The notes beneath the pieces were generated by a model that saw only the letters and a list, made by a program, of their open reading frames with translations, was not told where the DNA came from and did no database searches. From Alnus glutinosa (Eukaryota > Streptophyta > Magnoliopsida > Fagales > Betulaceae), in assembly GCF_958979055.1 (NCBI RefSeq), contig NC_084888.1:9843501-9907500 (forward strand): a stretch of 64,000 nt of DNA, given 5' to 3'. Of the stretch, positions 1 to 11,214 are shown piece after piece. The translations under genes and the position numbers were made by a program. Position 1 is the first letter of the stretch. Every line of letters begins with the position of its first letter.

Positions 1-16
1 AAGAAAAGGGATTTGA

Positions 17-1552
17 AAGAAAGTAGAGAAGACATCGAACTCACAGATCAATGGCTATATTATAAATGGTTTTTATGATGAAGGTTTAAAGCTTTTTAAG
101 ATAACGAAGATGGAGATGAAATACGATCATGTGAGCTATTTGACACTCCTGGCTGTCTCTACGCTGTTGGCAGACATGGACCTGGGTAAAATGATCCACT
201 GTGATATAGCGAAGTTTGGATTTGATTCATATCTAGCGGTCACTAATGCTCTTGTTGATATGTATGCTAAATGTGGAAAATTGGAGGATTCGGTGAAAGT
301 ATTTGTGAACATGAAAGCTCGCGATATAGTCACATGGAATACCATTATTGCTGCCTGCGTTCGTTCTGAAAATTGTAGTTTAGGATTGAGAATGACCAAC
401 GGAATGAGAACTGAAGGAGTGTCACCAGATGTTGCCACCATGTTAGGTATCTTGCCCATGTGTTCCTTCCTTGCTGCCAAGCGACAAGGAAAAGAGATCC
501 ATGGATGTGTTTTAAAATTTGGATTTGAGACAGATGTTCCAATTGGGAACGCACTGATTGAGATGTACTCCAAATGTGGTAGATTAGAGGACTCAGTCCG
601 GGTATTCAAGTGCATGAAAATGAAAGATGTGGTGACATGGACTGCTTTGATATCCGCATATGGAATGTATGGTGAAGGCAGGAAAGCTTTCAGAGCTTTT
701 CTGGAGATGGAAGCAACTGGGGTTTACCCTGATCATGTTGCTTTTGTCGCCATCATTTTTGCTTGTAGCCATTCAGGTTTGGTAGACGAGGGTCTGGCTT
801 GCTTTGACCGGATGAAGAAAGATTACAACATTGAGCCAAGGATTGAACATTATGCTTGTGTAGTTGATCTTCTATCCCGTTCTGGACATTTCGCTAAAGC
901 AGAGGAGTTTATCCTTTCAATGCCGCTGAAACCGGACGCAAGTATATGGGGATCTTTACTTAGCGCTTCTCAAGCACATGGAGACATAAAGTTTGCAGAA
1001 CGCGTCTCAGAGCAGATCATCAAATTGAGGTCAGTTGATCCTGGGTATTATGTATTAATATCCGATGTATATGCGGCTTTAGGAAAGTGGGATCAAGTAA
1101 GAATGATACGAAAATCTATAAAAGCTAGAGGACTCAAAAAAGAACCGGGATGTAGCTGGATGGAGATTCGAAACACAGTTTACGTTTTTGGGACTGGAGA
1201 TGAGTGTTTTGAACAGTTTGAAGAGGTTTATAAGTTATTAGGGATACTTGCTGGTTTTTTGGCTAAGGAAGGTTATGTTGCAAATCTGCAATTTGTTCTG
1301 CATGATGTTGAGGAGGATGAGAAGAGAGACATGCTTTGTGGGCACAGCGAAAGGCTTGCCATAGCATTTGGATTGTTAAATACGAAACCAGGGATCCCTT
1401 TGCAGGTGATGAAAAACCTTGGGGTTTGTGGAGATTGTCACACCGTGACCAAGTACATATCGAAGATCATGCAAAGAGAAATATTAGTAAGAGATGCCAA
1501 TCGCTTTCATTTGTTCAAGGATGGAACCTGTAGTTGTCGAGATCACTGGTGA
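17..1552 (+). CDS. DYW-subgroup pentatricopeptide repeat protein, C-terminal half
   Basis: PLS-class PPR protein of the kind that binds organellar RNA and edits C to U in mitochondria or plastids. The first Met is at 110 (480 codons), but the frame is open and PPR-like from about 35, so coding sequence continues upstream of Met110. Seen: repeated helical pairs with NALVDMYAKCG and NALIEMYSKCG signatures, E/E+ segments, then a DYW deaminase domain over the last ~135 residues with HSE (H412, E414) and CGDCH (C440, C443) zinc and catalytic motifs, ending DHW in place of DYW. From memory the closest family member is Arabidopsis At3g03580 (about 880 residues), so roughly the N-terminal half is missing. 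An in-frame stop at 14-16 lies in A-rich non-PPR sequence that recurs near 6421. The gene may therefore be 5'-truncated; the window edge prevents a decision. Confidence 0.88.
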   Translation, partial: KKVEKTSNSQINGYIINGFYDEGLKLFKITKMEMKYDHVSYLTLLAVSTLLADMDLGKMIHCDIAKFGFDSYLAVTNALVDMYAKCGKLEDSVKVFVNMKARDIVTWNTIIAACVRSENCSLGLRMTNGMRTEGVSPDVATMLGILPMCSFLAAKRQGKEIHGCVLKFGFETDVPIGNALIEMYSKCGRLEDSVRVFKCMKMKDVVTWTALISAYGMYGEGRKAFRAFLEMEATGVYPDHVAFVAIIFACSHSGLVDEGLACFDRMKKDYNIEPRIEHYACVVDLLSRSGHFAKAEEFILSMPLKPDASIWGSLLSASQAHGDIKFAERVSEQIIKLRSVDPGYYVLISDVYAALGKWDQVRMIRKSIKARGLKKEPGCSWMEIRNTVYVFGTGDECFEQFEEVYKLLGILAGFLAKEGYVANLQFVLHDVEEDEKRDMLCGHSERLAIAFGLLNTKPGIPLQVMKNLGVCGDCHTVTKYISKIMQREILVRDANRFHLFKDGTCSCRDHW

Positions 1553-2716
1553 TGAGTTTCTCCCATTACTAATACGGAATTTGCATGATAAGGACCACGG
1601 TAAAATTACAGCCAATGTATTTGTCTATTATAGAGGAAAAAATGGCTAAATCCTTTCTGTTGTTCCCCATTTCTCATGGCACACATCCTCCCTGCTGCTT
1701 ACCCTGTTTTATAGCTTGATCATCGACAACCAACATCTTTAAACATTTGAATTCATTCTTTTGAGATAATTTAAAATTCAATTGTTAATGTACAAATCAC
1801 TTTAATATTTTATTTACTGATACGATTGTAACACTACTTGTAATGATTGATTATGTATACTAATGAAATATCTCTGATTTGGTTAAGTTAACCAAAATCA
1901 GTTTTCCTCATATTTTTCATATAAATAGGATAGATAATGAAAATAGAAAAAGTAAATTTTGGTTAACTGTTCTAGATAGAAATGTACATAAATCATTGTA
2001 GGTGTCCTAGAAATGGCTGAGAATCAACCTAGGGGGTGGATGCTCAATCTTAAAACTTTATGGTTGCAATCCTAGCTCACTATTTGGCCTAATAGAATAT
2101 ATAGGGTGAGGTGCTGAGATGCATTGAATCACTACTAGTATATCATATCTCAATTATTAGAGATTGGATTGGTTTGGTAGGATTCTATTTGATTTGAGGT
2201 ACGATTTCATGCACAAAAAGTATGATTTGGTTTAAAATCGCAAAAAATGAATCGTTTGAAATTGTTTTTTCAGAAAATTGCAATTTGAAAAATGCAAAAA
2301 ATAATGGAGTACTTTATGAAAATACACAAATTTAAATGTTAAACTAAAATTTTAAAGGTCAAACTACGATTTTGTCAGACGCTTAACCGTAATTTTAAAA
2401 ATCACATTTTCAAATCGCATATTTTTAAATCGTTATTTTAAAATTACACTTTTTAAAATCGTAAATCCAAACAGACCATTAATCAGAAAGAATATTTCAT
2501 GGTGGGACTTGTTTCCTTATGATCACTATCTCCTTGTATTTCATAAAGACAGTATATATGTTATAAGCATAAACCATAACAATAAATCCTTTATTGGCAA
2601 ACATGTTTTCAACTAACAAGCAAACACTTGTAAAGCGACTCCAACATGTCAATTGCTCTGCCGTTTTAGGGACTGCAACACAGAGGCACATCAAGAGAAG
2701 GCCTTGGCAAACAATT
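1553..2716. other. PPR/GST intergenic stretch, possible hAT-like MITE remnant
   Basis: AT-rich spacer between the convergent PPR and GST 3' ends, so both terminators should lie here. About 2155-2480 is rich in short repeats of a TGCGATTT/AAATCGTA type and ends in AAATCCAAACAGACC, the look of non-autonomous hAT elements common in dicots. No clean paired terminal repeat was found, so the element call is weak. No gene seen. Confidence 0.4.
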
Positions 2717-3704
2717 TCATTTCGCTGCCGCCTCTTTTGCAGTGTAGGCTTCAAGCATAGCATGGTATTTGGTGATCAGCTTGTCTCGAGATGGCCAGCT
2801 TTCTTTGATTATTGGAGCATCCATGAAATTCTGCTTCCATGCCAATAACAGTGGATGGTTTTCATGATCTATCAATGTCACACCCTTTACCTCCTCAAAT
2901 ACATCAACCAAATTAGCAATCCAACCAAACGCAAGATCTACAAGTCCAATTTTCTCCCCACTGAAGAACTTTTTCCCTCTTAGCTCTTCTTCCAAATATT
3001 TCAAGCTCCCCTGGGCTGTGACCATAGCTTCCTCTTGCTCCTTCCCTTGCTTGATAAAAACATTCCATATGGAAGGCAAAACCTACAGTAACAACACACA
3101 ACATATCATGATATTAACAAGGACCACGGCAGTGAATTTCAAAAGATCCAAATCTAGGAAAACATTGACAGGAAGTCAGGAACAGGACAGAATTCCCAAA
3201 TCGCTGAGAAGCCAAATCTAAGGCAAATGGAACCACGCATGCTCGAGTGAAATCTTACATTGATATGAAACCCAACAAAATTGACATTGACAGGATGCGC
3301 CGAGCTCACTCAAAACGCGAACCCACTAAATTAATTGGAAAAAAGAAAGAAAGATAGCTGCTGTATAGATAAACAGTGCTTAATTAGTTTACCTTATCAT
3401 CTCCAAATCTTGCCCAAAAGCGTGCGGTGGCTCGTTCAAAAGGATCTTGAGGAAGTAAGGGAGTCTGCTTCCAGGTCTCCTCAATATATTCAAGAATCAC
3501 AAGCGACTCGGCTAATGGCTTCCCATTGTGCACAAGCACCGGAACCTTCTTATAGATAGGATTGTACTGGAGAAGCAAAGAGCTCTTATTGGAGAGATCT
3601 TCGTATATGGTCTCGAAAGGAACGCCCTTGAGTTGAAGCGCCCAAACGACCCTTAAAGCAAATGGACTTGACCATGTCCTAAAGACCTTCAATTCTTCTG
3701 CCAT
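2717..3704 (-). CDS. Tau-class glutathione S-transferase (2 exons)
   Basis: Cytosolic enzyme that conjugates glutathione to electrophilic xenobiotics and stress metabolites. Exon 1 is 3393-3704 (104 codons from ATG 3704), exon 2 is 2717-3082, giving 225 residues, the normal family length. The intron (3083-3392) has GT-AG ends in phase 0, at the position conserved in plant tau GSTs. The thioredoxin-like N-terminal domain carries the SSPFALRV segment with the catalytic Ser near residue 14, the [10 protein letters not shown] loop with cis-Pro, and ESLVILEYI, which binds the glutathione glutamyl group. Exon 2 encodes the all-helical H-site domain. The start fits the family MAE- N-terminus. No break is seen. 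The sequence about 190-310 bp upstream of the ATG (3895-4012) is repeated at 6850-6970. Confidence 0.93.
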
Positions 3705-3894
3705 GATTGATTTCTAACCACGGTAGCCCAGGTCCTTATATATAACATTCTTAAAGGAATTTGGATAATATCCCCTATATTTTCCTCTATTTATACATTC
3801 TCCCCCAATATCAAATTTTTATAAATGACAAAAGGGTGATATTGCAAATTATGAGTTCCTGTTTGTAGTGCGTGGACTGACTTTTTGAGCTTTT

Positions 3895-4012
3895 TTTCTC
3901 TGAGGGCGGCATTTTCTTGGTCGTATATGTGTGTGTGTGAGAGAGAGAGAGATATATCCCACGGCGCCGTGAGAGAGACGGGTAGATACTGCAGGCACTG
4001 GCTGACACAGAG
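3895..4012. repeat. Dispersed repeat upstream of GST, copy 1
   Basis: Reads from GCGGCATTTTCTTGG through a GT/GA microsatellite to GACACAGAGAAGAGA. A diverged copy in the same orientation is at 6850-6970 (GCGGCATTTTTGGTTGTATA ... GACACATAGAAGAGATC). It overlaps the likely GST promoter. Confidence 0.6.
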
Positions 4013-4016
4013 AAGA

Positions 4017-4193
4017 GAAATGATAGGCTGGGGACCGTGTCCGTTCCCTGTCTATCTTTTAATATTAAAATAATACATTATATAAAAAAAAATAAAAAAA
4101 TAGAAAGGATAAAAAAATATATATATATATAATATATTATTTTAATATTAAAATATGGACAGGGGATGGACAACCGTCCCTGTCTATCATTTC
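4017..4193. mobile_element. Hairpin MITE, 177 bp
   Basis: Near-palindrome: the left arm GAAATGATAGGCTGGGGACC and the complement of the right arm, GAAATGATAGACAGGGACGG, match, and the arms continue inward through TTTTAATATTAAAATAAT. The centre is an AT-rich loop. No coding capacity. Confidence 0.6.
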
Positions 4194-5536
4194 CCCACAG
4201 AGAAGGGTAGATAACCCAATTGTTTTGAAAACTGGATCCACTCCGGTTGAGAGGTGAAATTATCAAAATACCCCTCAACATAAAGGACCAGCTCATTTCC
4301 GGTTGAAGTACAACCAGAGAGGATCCTAATTCATTGTTTTGATAGGAAAAAGTAATAGAAGGAAGAAAAACGAAATGCGTCTGGCTTGCAATTGCCTTTT
4401 TTTTTTTTTTTTTTTTAAAGAAATTATTTATGCTTGTCAGATATGGTATGTAAAGGGTTACATCAAATAAATTTTTAGGATACAATAGAGTCCATAAATC
4501 CTATGTTGTTTTCTTTAAGGTACAATAGAGTCCGTAAATTCTATGTTGTTTTGCGGCGTTTTGCACAAACGAAATTAAATCCGAATACGCTTGAATTTTC
4601 TATTATAACAAGAGAGATTCAAAATTTAAAGTAGGGAAGGTGTAAGAGAGAAAACAAAAGAAAATAGAATTGTTTTGTATTTAATAATTGGAGTGCAATA
4701 TATTATATATTGTGTTGAATATCAATTATTTCTGTTTGTTTATTTATTTTTATAGATATTTATGTTTGTTTATTAACAGTCACATTGTTTCATTATTAAC
4801 TGTTAACCAACAGTCATAAACTGTTATTTTAACTAATATTTAATTTTGATCATCAGATCAAATAACTATCGATGATTATTTAATAATAATAATTAGATCG
4901 TAATTATTTAATCCCAATCGTTACATCAAAGTTGATTTGACATTATAGTTTACTTTAGTGATGGTCCAAAAAATTCAACCACCAGATCTATCTGAGAAGC
5001 ATCTTATAGTCGGTCAAATTTTCTTTTTGTAACGTCTTTCTAAAATTTTGAAAAAAATACATATAACCCAAAGAGTATCACTATTTTGACATTGACTCTA
5101 AAATTTAGAAAGTGATACTCGAATTCTACAAGCTACCGAACTGGCTAACTGTTATAATTAGCACCTTCCGTTATTATTATTATTATTATTTTTTACATCA
5201 ATTTGGACTAAACTTACGTCACTCGTGACATTTTCGAACCGAATCTTACCAAAATGCCCTGGTCTTGGATTTTGTTTGGATACTTGACCAATTCACTTTT
5301 CTAAAGCCACGTTCTCTATTTTGATTGATGGAAAAAGGTGCCTTCAAGGAAAAATGGAGATAAGCTCTGTTTTTCAAGGAAAGAATGTTAACAAAATCCA
5401 CTTGGAACGCAGACAAGAGTGCTTCATCGATCTGGTTGGAAATATAATTTTCAGGTCTGATCAAATTGGAGTGAGAGTTTTTGTGGGTTGACCGATTGCT
5501 ATAAAGAGATCAGCTTTGTTGTGGGTTGACCGATTT
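4194..5536. other. Intergenic AT-rich stretch with a short tandem duplication
   Basis: No gene seen. At about 4477-4556 a ~40-bp unit (ACAATAGAGTCC ... CTATGTTGTTTT) occurs twice in tandem. A (TTA)n microsatellite sits near 5170-5190. Confidence 0.5.
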
Positions 5537-6010
5537 CTAGTAGTCTTACCAAAATAGTTTTTTAGCTATTTTGGTGAGTTAATTTGATGAAAATCCTAAA
5601 AAATCACTCCCATCAGCCTCACCATTTTAACCAAAAAAATTTGATGACTAAAATTACTAACCAAATTAAATGAGACATTTTCACTCAACAACTCACTCAC
5701 CAAATTTTGTTTCATATTTCTTTCTCATATGATTAACACACTTTTTTCCTTTTTTCTCTCATTTTCTTCTCTCATCTCCCATCTCTCACACGATAATGTC
5801 ATTATTTCATGGATATAAATGATTTTTTGTAAAAAGATTATATAGAGAAAAAATATATAAATATGAAAAAATTATTATTTAAATGGAATAGTGAATATTG
5901 ACTAGTTAAAATGGTGAGGCTGCTGGGAAAATTTTAATAAAGTAGCTCACCAGAATAGAAAAATGTAATTTTTAATTATTTTGGTGAGTAAAATTTGGTG
6001 AGGCTACTAG
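5537..6010. mobile_element. TIR element (MITE), 474 bp
   Basis: The left end CTAGTAGTCTTACCAAA pairs with the complement of the right end, CTAGTAGCCTCACCAAA. A second, internal pair (TCCCATCAGCCTCACCATTTTAA near 5600 with its complement near 5905-5928, shown in shortened form) makes a long imperfect hairpin. No ORF of note and no clear target-site duplication. Confidence 0.65.
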
Positions 6011-7140
6011 GAGGTAATGAAATTATATATGGCATGGATTTTTATTTTTCTTTTGGAATTAATTTAATGAGGATCTGATGACTATAAGAGCCTTGAGTTG
6101 AAATACAGCACCAATTGAAAGCGAAAAGGCAAGCTAGTATATTTTTATAGCTATATTGGACATTGCGTTTGGACATTTATATGACTTGTATTTCAGTAGG
6201 CGAGGATAAATATATATTTATTCAAAATGAAAGAGACCACCGGGTGATCATATTTAATTATCTTAATTAGGCTTGAATCTTGTTTAGCATACGACTGCAA
6301 TATTCGGTCACCACGGCAACTTCAACTGCAACTGCAATATAGTCATGCATATTCAAACTAACAATTACTTGAAAGGAAAAGAATATAATAAAATATGAGG
6401 ATTGGTAGGAATATAATAAAAAGAAAAGAAAAGAAAAGAGATTTAAAAGAAAGTAGAGAAGATAATGCTTAATAATGCATGCGAATAACTCAATAATTTT
6501 AAAAAAGTTAAAAAAAAAAAAAGAAACTAAATGATTTCAATGCCAATGAGTAATTTCAATGAATTTTCAACTGGTACAATGGAAATCCATTGCAGGTGAC
6601 TCTTAATGTGAAAATTTAATATTTTCTTATTACGATCGACTACAATTATTTGTTGGAATTGTAGACGATTTAAGTAGGTGATTATGAAATACTACTTATA
6701 GGAGCCACCTGACAAAAAAAAAAAAAAATTTAGTTGTCCAACCATTTATTTGATTCGGTGAGTCTCATAAGTAGTTTTTCATTATCACATGCTCGAATTG
6801 TCCACACTTCGAGCATATAACTTTTGGTTATTATTTATGGATATGCTAAGAGCTAGCGGCATTTTTGGTTGTATATATCCCAAGGCGGCTATATATGCTA
6901 AGAAAAGTAGAATGTCCCGAGGTGCCTATGGGAGAGACGAGTAGGTACTACGTGACAGTGTGACACATAGAAGAGATCAAAAGGACCAATCAGATTTCAT
7001 TTTAATAAAAGTACTACTTTTATTTTATAATTATTTCACAATATTAATGTGGTAGGGTCATTTAGTTTTTTTTTTTTTTTTTTTTAATAATAACTGATTC
7101 AATGATTAGTTAAGATTGCCACAACAATATTATGTAATAA
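6011..7140. other. Intergenic stretch with repeat copies
   Basis: 6421-6465 matches the first ~34 bases of the window (AAGAAAAGRGATTTRAAAGA), and 6850-6970 matches 3895-4012. A TIR-like AT-rich segment with a poly-T run lies at about 6990-7135. No gene seen. Confidence 0.5.
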
Positions 7141-7330
7141 TTTGAGGTTCCCGAGAGATCAAAGGCAGCCTGTGACGGCTTGAGGCTTGCCTTGGAGGTG
7201 ACCATCCTGATAACTGGGGAGCGACCGCCCTAAAAAGGGGAGGGGTGGCTGGCCACCCTAATCACACAAATGGAGTGGCTGACCACTCCGTTGTAGAAGG
7301 AGGGACCAGCTAAAGTAATAGTTCGGTCAC
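7141..7330. repeat. GC-rich GGGTGGC...GGCCACCC repeat, upstream edge of the tandem unit
   Basis: An island of high GC in AT-rich DNA containing GGGGTGGCTGGCCACCC and GTGGCTGACCACTCC. The counterpart in the second tandem unit is 15190-15275. Similar cores occur at 15885-15910, 23810-23850, 37300-37385 and 44565-44650. Confidence 0.5.
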
Positions 7331-7350
7331 TTATTATTAGTTTTTTTAAT

Positions 7351-7533
7351 GAGTAATGATTCACTACCACCTAAATATACAACTTTTCACCATCTTGTCT
7401 ATGTGGCAAGGTGGTCTCCCACTTTAATTTATTTTTAAAAAATAAAAAAACTTAAAAAGTAGTGAGGGACCATCTTGTCACATAGGCAAGGTAATAAAAA
7501 ATTGTATATTTAGGTGGCATTGAATCATTATTC
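7351..7533. mobile_element. Hairpin MITE, 183 bp, present only in the first tandem unit
   Basis: The left arm GAGTAATGATTCACTACCAC and the complement of the right arm, GAATAATGATTCAATGCCAC, continue through CTAAATATACAA. The matching site upstream of the second EF-hand gene (about 15285-15320) lacks it. A relative, with CCCATGTGGCAGGGTGGTC and GTTGCCACATAGGC arms, is at 36471-36640. Confidence 0.65.
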
Positions 7534-7944
7534 TTTTTTAATTTTATTGCTGAAGTGTCTCAATCTGAACGTCATTTTGAAAGAGCTAATTGGATTTGGA
7601 TCTTTGGAAAATGGTAGGGAATCTCAATCCAAGAGTGACACGAGACGAGGCCATCAAAGTCTGCAAGACTTGCGGATGTGGAGATGACAGTCGATGAGAT
7701 GGCGAACCAAGAGCCATTAACGGACTTGAATATACCACGTGGCGTGTATTGATTTACGAAGGTTGGGAACTGAATGGCAGCATCTGACTTTCTTTAATAT
7801 TTATGGTTTTAATTAACTAGTTAATTAACAGTAATTACGGGCCTGGTAAACCACGATTGGAGCTGGAAGATAGAAGATAAGGCTCAGTCTCTCTGATTCG
7901 CTCTAATCTCCGAGCGACGCCGCATCTCTGGAAGTAAAACTGCC

Positions 7945-10867
7945 ATGGGACAGGTCTTAGACAGATTGCAAGGTACGCTTCTCTAGTTCTCTTTTTCAAT
8001 TCAAGACGTCCCTCTTTCTTTTTTCTGTCAATTTTATAGTTTTTTTTTTTTTCTGGGAAATTATGGGACGAAGAGAGTAAAACTGAAATTCGATGATACC
8101 AAGGTAACAATAAATCTTTCGCAGGGAAGCAGTGGAGACAAAAGCAAGTGAGGAAAATAACGGATAAGGTGTTTGACCGTATTTCAAATCAATCGGGAAA
8201 GGCTAATTTGACGTTCGGAGAGTTATACATCGCAGTCCTGCTTGTGTACAAGTGAGAGAAGCTTTGCTTATTTGTTAATTGATTTACTAGTGGTGGTATT
8301 TTTTAGCTAATGGCATTATCTATTTGTTTTTTGTTGGTTGTAGTGATATCAATAAGCGTTTACCGGGACCCCATTTTGATCCCCCCCCCAAAGAGCAAGT
8401 CCAAGCTATGATTGAGGTACTCCTATCCTAATTAATTTCTAATTAATTTTGGTGATAATGGCGTAACTTCTGTGCAAGCTTTATAGATAGTAAACAAGAG
8501 TGAAGAGCTTGATTTTTAGAGGATGAATCACCCAAGACGGAACACCCTGATGGATTTAAGTTTATAGAGGGATATTAATGTATCATTATTTGCAAAATAG
8601 ATGATGGAAAAGTCAAAATAATGATTACAAAATCCTTTTTTTTTTGAAGAGAAGAAAATTTGGCATGCAACCTAAATAAAAGCAAGGGAGGGGGAGGGGC
8701 ATTTGTTTATCAAAGTCATTGGTCAGGCGCTGCTTGTTTAATGAATGGCATAAGGGTAAATAATTAAAAATAATTTTGCATGCAACTTTATCATCTGTGA
8801 ATCTCTCTGTTTTAGTACATTACTTTTTTTTTTTAAAAAAAAAAAAATAATAATAATTCAATCTTATTAGGAGCATAAAGGGGCGTTACCCAAGTACACA
8901 AGGAGTATAAGAGAGACACCCAACTAGGTAGCAAATGTTAGTCTTATCAAATTTTAAAGCAAAGTTGTTTGTCTGGCTGTTGACTATCTCACTCCTCTTT
9001 GGCTTGGTCGCTAGCTCCTTGGAGCGTTTTCTTTGAGCCCAAAGAGACCAGTACAATGAAATGAAAGTGGCAATATTCTTAATCTGTTAACTATTTTAAA
9101 ATAAGCTGTTACCATATCCTATCAAAATATCCATCTCTTTTACATTTCAGTAAGTACTTGTTCATATGATCTTCTTAGTAGTGATACGTATCATTTTTAA
9201 ATAAATTAGAGTAGATATAGTGTATCAAGGAAGAAAGAGGAAGGGGCGTGCGCATACTTGGCCCCAGCTTCGCCCACTAAAAGGGAACTGTAGGTGGCAA
9301 ACTCAGGGTATGAACAGCACTTGTTGAAAGGCCACAAAATCATGGTGGTTTGTTGAAATTACTGATACTGGTTTCTATCTATACAATGCCTCATCTTTTT
9401 GTAGGCTTGACATGACACGGGCTCTTGTTGGAGTGGATGTGTATGCTTGGATCTAAATCCATCTTTTAGGACTATTACGTTAGGTTTACTGGCCTAGTAC
9501 TTTAACCGATTAGGTTGCCACCAGAAGTTGCGTTTGTTAGAAATCTCATAATAATTAAAGTGTGGCCCACATGCCACATTTGGTTTAATTAGATACAAAT
9601 TAAGGTTTTCTGTAATTTATTCCGAATAAGAAATTATTTGTGGAATCAAACTCTGAGTTGATTTTTCTTCCTTGATGGAAGGAATAATTAAGAAAAAGTT
9701 TTAATCGAGGGTCCTTGACGTAGTCTATAAACACAGAGCTTGTGTATTCCATTAATAAGACATTTAGTGGGCATAGGTTAGAAGACACTCTCTACTAAAA
9801 TATTTCTTCAGAGTTTCTGTTCCTAAGGTTCTTTGATTCGCTTGAGCAAATATGGTTGGAGGTAATTCTAAATCTTTTTTTGCTGCGTATTCTAGCATAT
9901 TATTATTTGTGTGCTTACAATGATCCTTTCTCTAAAGAGTTGAGAGAAATGATTAGGAAAAATTTGAGAAAATCAGGGGTGAGGCGACTAATGTGCACCG
10001 CACCGTCTTCTAAGTAGACAATAGTTGATTTTATGATCTATAATCTGAAGCAATCATGTGATAGCAAAAGTGAGAAATCAGTTCATTTATTAATGCTTGT
10101 ACATAATCTATCCTTGAAACAAGTGTTTCTAAACATCTTTAGACTCCTTGTATTTTAACGTAACACATGGAAATCGCATTAGATCTTATGTCTGGACATC
10201 CAATTCCATGAATATTCGCAATGCCTTTGTTGAAATTGGGCCTTTGTCGTCTTGTCATGGAAAAACGTCTTCATGTGTTTCGTAATGTTGGATTTCTGTG
10301 GCTTATTAAGCATGGGGAGAATTCTATTTGTCATTACTTCCATTTACAAATTGTTTGATTTTATTCTTTTAAAGCAAATTCTTTCTGCAACAGAGACAAC
10401 CCTGTACTCTTTAACCTTTTTAGAAGTCAGGGTACGACTATTGTGTTTTGGCCAACTTTAAATGCACAAGAAAAGAGAAATTAAGTTTACATGTGTGAAT
10501 TGAGACTGTTAAGTGCTATCATTCATCAGGATAAAGCTTTCTGCGAATTTTCAGATGTAAAATTGTCTTTTTTTTTGGTTTTGTTTTAAATCTGTAGACC
10601 TGTGACTTCAACCTTGATGGAGAGATTGATAGGGTGGAATTTGTGAAGTTTATCGAGGAGCTGACAACTCACACACTCATTGCTGTTAGTCAAGGGCTTA
10701 TCCTCACTTTGGTTGTGGCACCAACCGTTGCAATGGCAACCAAAAAGGCTACTGAGGGTGTCCCGGGAGTTGGGAAGGTGGTGCAGAGGATACCGAATTC
10801 AATTTATGCATCCCTCGTGACTCTTGCACTTGTGCTGTTTCAAAAATCACAAGAGGAGTCCGATTAG
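7945..10867 (+). CDS. Small EF-hand calcium-binding protein, tandem copy 1 (4 exons)
   Basis: Predicted Ca2+-binding protein of 165 residues, similar to a plant family I recall as the AT1G64850 type; no biochemical role is established. Exons: 7945-7972, 8125-8251, 8344-8416, 10598-10867, all GT-AG with consistent phases; the start is MGQVLDRLQ. Exon 4 holds one canonical 12-residue EF loop, DFNLDGEIDRVE, with D1, N3, D5, E7, D9 and E12. It is followed by two hydrophobic stretches (LILTLVVAPTVAMA and SIYASLVTLALVLF) around a GVPGVGK linker, which could be membrane-associated or a helical hairpin. Exon 3 carries a run of nine C (Pro-Pro-Pro) that the paralogue breaks as CCCCCCTCC. Intron 3 (2.2 kb) contains an LTR-like insertion (9535-9919) and LINE-tail debris. 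The ORF is intact. Confidence 0.88.
9535..9919 (+). mobile_element. Probable solo LTR in intron 3 of EF-hand copy 1
   Basis: A 385-bp segment starting TGTTAGAAATC and ending GTGCTTACA. It is absent from the paralogous intron, where GTTGCGTT runs straight into CCTTTCTC. Five extra bases follow the insert, the length of an LTR-type target duplication, though they no longer match the left flank. Family undetermined; inserted after the gene duplication. Confidence 0.55.
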
Positions 10868-11155
10868 GGGGTTTATTCCTTTCGAACTCAGTTTATCTTG
10901 TGAATATTGTACGTGTGATCACTGGTATTTAGTTTCATCCTATTTGTAGATTGGGATATTGTTCCATCGGATATTATCCATGGGATTGAAATTTATCTTT
11001 TTTATGTCAGTCGTTGTGATTAACTCCTAATGCAAGCAGTGATTACGAAATAAGCAAAATGTTGCTTGTGAGCTTAAATAAAACTCCAAATGGGGGGCTT
11101 TGATATCTGTCACTCTCGTTGTTGGGCTAATTTTAAATGCATTATTGGAAACTTT

Positions 11156-11190
<35 letters not shown>

Positions 11191-11214
11191 TTTTATTTTT
11201 TATTTTTTGATGAA
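10868..11214. other. 3' flank of EF-hand copy 1 with CT microsatellite
   Basis: Resembles the 3' flank of copy 2 for about 120 bp (GGGATTGAAATTTATCTTTTT), then diverges. A (CT)n run lies at 11159-11187. No gene seen. Confidence 0.5.

Noticed and set aside
3855-3870. TTTGTAGTG as a possible partner end for the CACTA terminus
   Set aside because: 52 kb away, lacks the A/T run and subterminal repeats; chance match.
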